From assembly GCA_903902945.1 (NCBI GenBank), contig CAIUWU010000046.1, positions 1-8,271 on the forward strand: a stretch of 8,271 nucleotides of DNA, in the 5' to 3' direction. Shown one piece after another: positions 5,105-8,271 of the stretch. Positions within the stretch are counted from its first letter, which is position 1; the number at the start of each line of letters is the position of its first letter. The translations under genes were made by a program, and so were the position numbers. The DNA is from an uncultured Pseudomonadota bacterium (lineage in GTDB: Bacteria > Pseudomonadota > Gammaproteobacteria > Methylococcales > Methylomonadaceae). The notes below the pieces were generated by a model. It made no database searches, was not told where the DNA came from, and worked only from the letters and a program-made list of their open reading frames with translations.

Positions 5105-6007
5105 ATGTCAAAACGTAGCATTTTGCATATGTTCGACCCTATGCCGAACAACAGTCCGTTCGATGTCAATATGGCGCTGGATGCCGGCTTTGATGTGCTG
5201 ATGCCTTACGCCGGAGTCAAACTGGAGAATATCCAGGGCTTGACTCAGGATGTCATTTTTTCCCGTGGCCCTGCCGGGGTCAAGAAAACTGCTATTTTCA
5301 TCGGCGGTCGCGATATCGGTCTGGCGATTGAAATGCTGGAGGCTTGCAAACCAGCGATGGTCAAGCCATTTGAAGTGTCGGTGCTGGCGGATCCCAGTGG
5401 CGCCTTTACTACGGCGGCCGCTTTAGTGGCCTGTGTCGAAAAGGCATTGCTGGACAAACACGGCAAAACCCTTAAAGAGTGTAAGGCTCTGGTGTTTGGC
5501 GCTACCGGTCCGGTTGGCACGGCAACCGGCGTGATTGCTTCCTTGCAGGGCGCCCGGACTGTGCTGGTTGATCACTTGTCGCTGGATTCGGCGGCAGATG
5601 TTGCCAAGCAATACAACCGTCGTTTTGGTTCAACGCTGGAAGCGGCTGTAGCCAAAAATGATGAAGAAAAGGCAGCGCTGCTGGCCGATGCCGATATTGT
5701 ATTTTGTACTGCCAAAGCCGGCGTCAGGGTTCTGAATGCGTCGGTACTGGCACAGGCCAGTCAATTGAAAGTGGCGGGCGATGTCAACGCTGTTCCTCCT
5801 TCGGGTATTGAAGGCATCAACGTCAAAGATTTTGCAGAACCTTTGCGTGAAGCCAGTCAAACTAATGCTGTCGGCGTCGGTGCGCTGGCGGTAGGCAACG
5901 TCAAATACCAGCTGCAACAAATGCTGCTCAAGACTTTGTTGGAATCTAAGGAGCCGGTATTTCTCGATTTCCGTGAAGCCTTTGTCAAAGCCCGCTCACT
6001 GGTCTGA
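5105..6007 (+). CDS. mtdB: Methylene-tetrahydromethanopterin dehydrogenase (MtdB type), copy 2, Asp-type cofactor site
   Basis: Same reaction family as the gene before it, and collinear with it without gaps through residue 156; by hand count 85 of the first 150 residues are identical. Its 300 residues show SPFDVNMALDAGF (17-29), QDVIFSR, IFIGGRD, LADPSGAFTTAA (94-105), GATGPVG (132-138), GDVNAVPPSGIEG (225-237) and GVGALAVGNVKYQ (257-269). The start MSKRSILHM resembles M. extorquens MtdB (MARSILHM). Its second beta strand ends TVLVDHLSL (152-160): an Asp at 156 is the usual mark of NAD+ binding because it would repel the 2'-phosphate of NADP+. I infer an NAD+-preferring partner of copy 1, arising by an old tandem duplication. 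It ends four bases from the stop of the convergent response-regulator gene. Confidence 0.92.
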   Translation: MSKRSILHMFDPMPNNSPFDVNMALDAGFDVLMPYAGVKLENIQGLTQDVIFSRGPAGVKKTAIFIGGRDIGLAIEMLEACKPAMVKPFEVSVLADPSGAFTTAAALVACVEKALLDKHGKTLKECKALVFGATGPVGTATGVIASLQGARTVLVDHLSLDSAADVAKQYNRRFGSTLEAAVAKNDEEKAALLADADIVFCTAKAGVRVLNASVLAQASQLKVAGDVNAVPPSGIEGINVKDFAEPLREASQTNAVGVGALAVGNVKYQLQQMLLKTLLESKEPVFLDFREAFVKARSLV

Positions 6008-6011
6008 TTGT

Positions 6012-6650
6012 TCAGTTTAACGTGACTAAATAATTAAACTTGTAAGCTAGTCGCGTTAACTCGACACTATTTTTGATTGCTAACTTGTTATACAGCCGAT
6101 ACTTATAGGTATTGGTGGTTTTATCGCTGATTGATAAAGCCCGGGAAATTTCCTGAATATTTTTGCCCTGTAAAATCATCTCTGCCACTTCCGATTCGCG
6201 GCGTGACAATTGTAAAAAAGGCATTGCTTCGGTTTTCATCAATCCTTGAATGGCAACGGTACTGGCTATGTTTTGGCAGAGAAAGTATTTGCCGGTCATG
6301 ACGGTTTTAAGGCCTTTAATCAATTCGTTGACCGGTGAATGCTTGGAAACAATCCCGGATGCGCCCAGTTCCATCAGTCTTTTGGCTAGCATCGGGTCCT
6401 GATTGGCCAGTAAACCGATGACCTTAATGTCAGGGTAACGGGCTATGGTGGCCTTGAATGTTTCAATGCCACAATCGGTTGTCAGCGGGTCTATCAGAAT
6501 AATATCCGGGAGATGGGCTGTCAGGTTTCCCAGCAGGGATTGGTCGCATTCATCATCTGCAGTCACCTCAATTTCTTCAAACTGATTCAATAAACATTTG
6601 ATAGCTGCTCTGACTAGTTCTTGATTGTCCATTAGCGCAACTTTGATCAT
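6012..6650 (-). CDS. GacA/UvrY-like NarL/FixJ-family response regulator with atypical receiver
   Basis: A two-domain transcription factor of 212 residues. The receiver domain (about 1-120) has the phosphoacceptor D54 in IILIDP and K103 in VSKHSP. The LuxR-type helix-turn-helix (about 147-205) contains LSRRESEVAEMILQGKNIQE (148-167), ISDKTTNTYKYR and VELTRLA. The whole chain aligns by eye with E. coli UvrY, including ELVRAAI (11-17), PFLQLSRRE and the NTYKYRLYNKL recognition helix. Oddities lie in the receiver: the acidic pair is D8-N9 rather than Asp-Asp, the switch Thr appears replaced by Leu (L81), and the conserved Met-Pro after the acceptor Asp is PLTTDCG. Phosphorylation may be weak or differently controlled. 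There is no sensor kinase or uvrC beside it. GGGAG (6657-6661) precedes the ATG. It is convergent with mtdB copy 2 and divergent from proS; targets are unknown. Confidence 0.88.
   Translation of the reverse strand: MIKVALMDNQELVRAAIKCLLNQFEEIEVTADDECDQSLLGNLTAHLPDIILIDPLTTDCGIETFKATIARYPDIKVIGLLANQDPMLAKRLMELGASGIVSKHSPVNELIKGLKTVMTGKYFLCQNIASTVAIQGLMKTEAMPFLQLSRRESEVAEMILQGKNIQEISRALSISDKTTNTYKYRLYNKLAIKNSVELTRLAYKFNYLVTLN
6017..6059. repeat. 12-bp inverted repeat at the convergent 3' ends of mtdB copy 2 and the regulator
   Basis: TTAACGTGACTA (6017-6028) pairs with TAGTCGCGTTAA (6048-6059) at all twelve positions, with one G-U, around a 19-base A/T-rich loop. It lies inside the last codons of the regulator and begins ten bases after the stop of mtdB copy 2. 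No immediate U-run follows on either strand (CTATTTTTG begins nine bases later on the plus strand), so it is not a canonical terminator. It could stabilise or end the mtdB transcript. Confidence 0.5.
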
Positions 6651-6770
6651 AAAAACTCCCGATAGAATTTAAGGTGTTGCCGATTTTAACCAAACTGAGG
6701 CGAGCGATTTGTTAAATAATGTTAATTTTTTAAGATGCATGCTGAATTCGGTTTTTTAGGCGTTCACAGG

Positions 6771-6776
6771 TAAAAT
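6771..6776 (+). promoter_or_regulatory. Candidate -10 box for proS
   Basis: TAAAAT lies 38 bases before the proS ATG, in the 164-base gap between the divergent regulator and proS. The -35 region (around TTCGGT, 6747-6752) is poor. The rest of the gap is A/T-rich; I see no convincing promoter for the regulator on the other strand. Confidence 0.35.
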
Positions 6777-6814
6777 GCGCGCTTTTGATTTTATTGTTAA
6801 CCTAAGGTTGGTCC

Positions 6815-8271
6815 ATGCGAACTTCACAATTTCCCCTCAGTACCGTTAAAGAAATTCCGGCAGATGCAGAAATAGCCAGTCATAAACTGATGATTCGTGC
6901 CGGGCTGATCCGCAAGCTGGCAGCCGGTATTTACACCTGGTTGCCTTTGGGATTACGGGTATTGCGCAAAGTGGAACAGATTGTCCGTGAAGAAATGAAC
7001 AGGGCCGGCAGTCTGGAAGTGCTGATGCCAGCCTTGCAGCCGGCAGAGTTATGGCAGGAAACAGGTCGCTGGGAAAAATACGGTCCGGAGCTGGCAAGAA
7101 TGAAAGACCGTCATGATCGCGATTTTTGTCTGGGACCTACCCATGAAGAAATCATTACCGATCTGGCGCGTAACGAGCTGAAAAGTTATAAGCAATTGCC
7201 GGTTAGCTATTATCAGATTCAGACTAAATTCCGCGATGAAATCCGCCCGCGTTTCGGCATTATGCGGTCACGGGAGTTTTTGATGAAAGATGCCTATTCG
7301 TTTCATTTGGATCAGGATTCATTAAACGAAACCTATCAGGTGATGTATCAGGCTTATAGCAATATTTTCAATCGTTTTGGTCTCAAGTTCAGGGCCGTTA
7401 TGGCCGATTCGGGCTCAATCGGTGGTGCGGTATCCCACGAGTTTCATGTTTTGGCCGATTCCGGCGAAGATGCTATTGCATTTTCTACTGCTAGTGACTA
7501 TGCCGCCAATGTCGAGAAAGCAGAAGCCTTGATGCCGCAAGCTGAGCGCTCCGTTCCTACGGCCGCGATGGTTCTGGTTGATACCCCTGATCAACACAGT
7601 ATTGATGAAGTCAGTGGTTTTTTCGGAATTACGCCACAGCAATGTCTGAAAACTCTGGTGGTTAGAGGTGAGGGCGAGACGCTGGTTGCCTTTTTGCTGC
7701 GCGGTGATCATGAACTGAATCCGGTCAAGGCCGAGAAGGTTGAAGGGGTGCTGGCGCCATTACAGTTTGCAAGCGATGCCGAAATTATCGACGCCTGTGG
7801 TTGCAAGCCCGGGTCGATTGGCCCTGTCGGTCTGAAAATAAAGCAGGTTGCTGATCGCAGCGTTACCAGCATGGCTGATTTTGTCTGCGGCGCCAATCAG
7901 GATGGCAAACATTATCAATATGCCAACTGGGAACGGGATCTGATATTGCCGGAAGTGGCTGACATCCGCATGGTGGTCGAGGGCGATCCAAGCCCGGATG
8001 GTCATGGCCAGATCACGATTGCCCGCGGTATTGAAGTCGGTCATATCTTTCAGCTGGGAACCAAATACAGTGAAGCGATGAATGCTTCGATTATCAACGA
8101 GGCCGGTAAGAATCAGATCATGATCATGGGTTGTTACGGTATTGGGGTGGGGCGTGCGATCTCCTCAGTGATCGAGCAATCTCACGATCAATACGGGCCC
8201 ATCTGGCCGATGTCGATTGCACCTTACCAGGTTCACCTCACCGCACTGAACTTCAATCAAGAAGAAGTGAA
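6815..8271 (+). CDS. proS: Prolyl-tRNA synthetase, bacterial type, 3' end cut by window
   Basis: It charges tRNA-Pro with proline in the cytoplasm and clears mischarged Ala-tRNA. The window holds 485 residues of an expected 570 or so; the anticodon-binding domain is mostly missing because the window ends. Seen: MRTSQFPLSTVKE, LIRKLAAGIYTWLPLG (31-46), the GPTHEE loop (107-112), class II motif 2 FRDEIRPRFGIMRSREFLMK (139-158), and motif 3 GIGVGRAI (442-449) with C440 just before it. Between motifs 2 and 3 is a long insertion (about 224-407), the editing domain of bacterial-type ProRS, with a Lys at 279 (QQCLKTLVV), the position known to matter for editing in E. coli. AAGGT (6804-6808) precedes the ATG at 6815. 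It is divergent from the regulator and has no frameshift within the window. Confidence 0.96.
   Translation, partial: MRTSQFPLSTVKEIPADAEIASHKLMIRAGLIRKLAAGIYTWLPLGLRVLRKVEQIVREEMNRAGSLEVLMPALQPAELWQETGRWEKYGPELARMKDRHDRDFCLGPTHEEIITDLARNELKSYKQLPVSYYQIQTKFRDEIRPRFGIMRSREFLMKDAYSFHLDQDSLNETYQVMYQAYSNIFNRFGLKFRAVMADSGSIGGAVSHEFHVLADSGEDAIAFSTASDYAANVEKAEALMPQAERSVPTAAMVLVDTPDQHSIDEVSGFFGITPQQCLKTLVVRGEGETLVAFLLRGDHELNPVKAEKVEGVLAPLQFASDAEIIDACGCKPGSIGPVGLKIKQVADRSVTSMADFVCGANQDGKHYQYANWERDLILPEVADIRMVVEGDPSPDGHGQITIARGIEVGHIFQLGTKYSEAMNASIINEAGKNQIMIMGCYGIGVGRAISSVIEQSHDQYGPIWPMSIAPYQVHLTALNFNQEEV

Noticed and set aside
7415..8044. Minus-strand open frames within proS
   Set aside because: The plus-strand frame encodes an unbroken ProRS with all class II motifs and the editing domain, so these are shadows.
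1..8271. Mobile elements, CRISPR, tRNA or rRNA genes
   Set aside because: No transposase, integrase, terminal repeats, regularly spaced repeats or cloverleaf-like sequence was seen on reading both strands.

Overview
The window looks like a moderate-GC gammaproteobacterial methylotroph, most probably a type I (Methylococcales) methanotroph. Two observations point there. First, it carries two tandem genes for MtdB-type methylene-tetrahydromethanopterin dehydrogenase, a bacterial C1-oxidation enzyme of methylotrophs. Second, it keeps the gammaproteobacterial order suhB <-> trmJ - iscR - iscS seen in E. coli. The genus is an inference and cannot be settled from these bases.

Layout, left to right. 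(1) 40-345 (+): a 101-residue secreted, low-complexity protein with two EGKC motifs. It resembles HvfA-type precursors of oxazolone/thioamide-modified, copper-binding RiPPs. A strong bidirectional terminator (364-399) follows it, with no maturation genes downstream. (2) 439-3184 (-): trmJ (tRNA 2'-O-methyltransferase), then iscR, iscS and iscA. iscR has its own near-consensus promoter overlapped by a probable type 1 IscR site. The usual iscU, hscB, hscA and fdx are absent: iscS is followed by iscA 16 bases later and then the terminator. (3) 3185-3277: a compact divergent promoter region with two back-to-back extended -10 elements sharing a 7-3-7 palindrome. (4) 3278-6007 (+): suhB, then the two mtdB paralogues. 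The paralogues differ where the Rossmann fold reads the cofactor 2' position (Gly-Arg in copy 1, Asp-His in copy 2). (5) 6012-6650 (-): a GacA/UvrY-like response regulator with an altered receiver domain, convergent with the second mtdB and separated from it by 4 bases. (6) 6815-8271 (+): proS, bacterial-type prolyl-tRNA synthetase, cut by the window end.

How it fits together: IscS and IscA supply sulfur and carry Fe-S clusters, while IscR senses cluster status and represses its own operon. The MtdB pair oxidises methylene-H4MPT in the formaldehyde-oxidation route and could feed both the NADPH and NADH pools. TrmJ, SuhB and ProS are housekeeping genes. The HvfA-like peptide would act in the periplasm or outside the cell as a copper (or other metal) ligand, a plausible need in a copper-dependent methanotroph. 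There are no tRNA, rRNA, CRISPR or mobile elements, and no gene-free stretch longer than about 165 bases. The least ordinary features are the orphan HvfA-like precursor, the stripped isc operon, the paired mtdB genes and the atypical response regulator.
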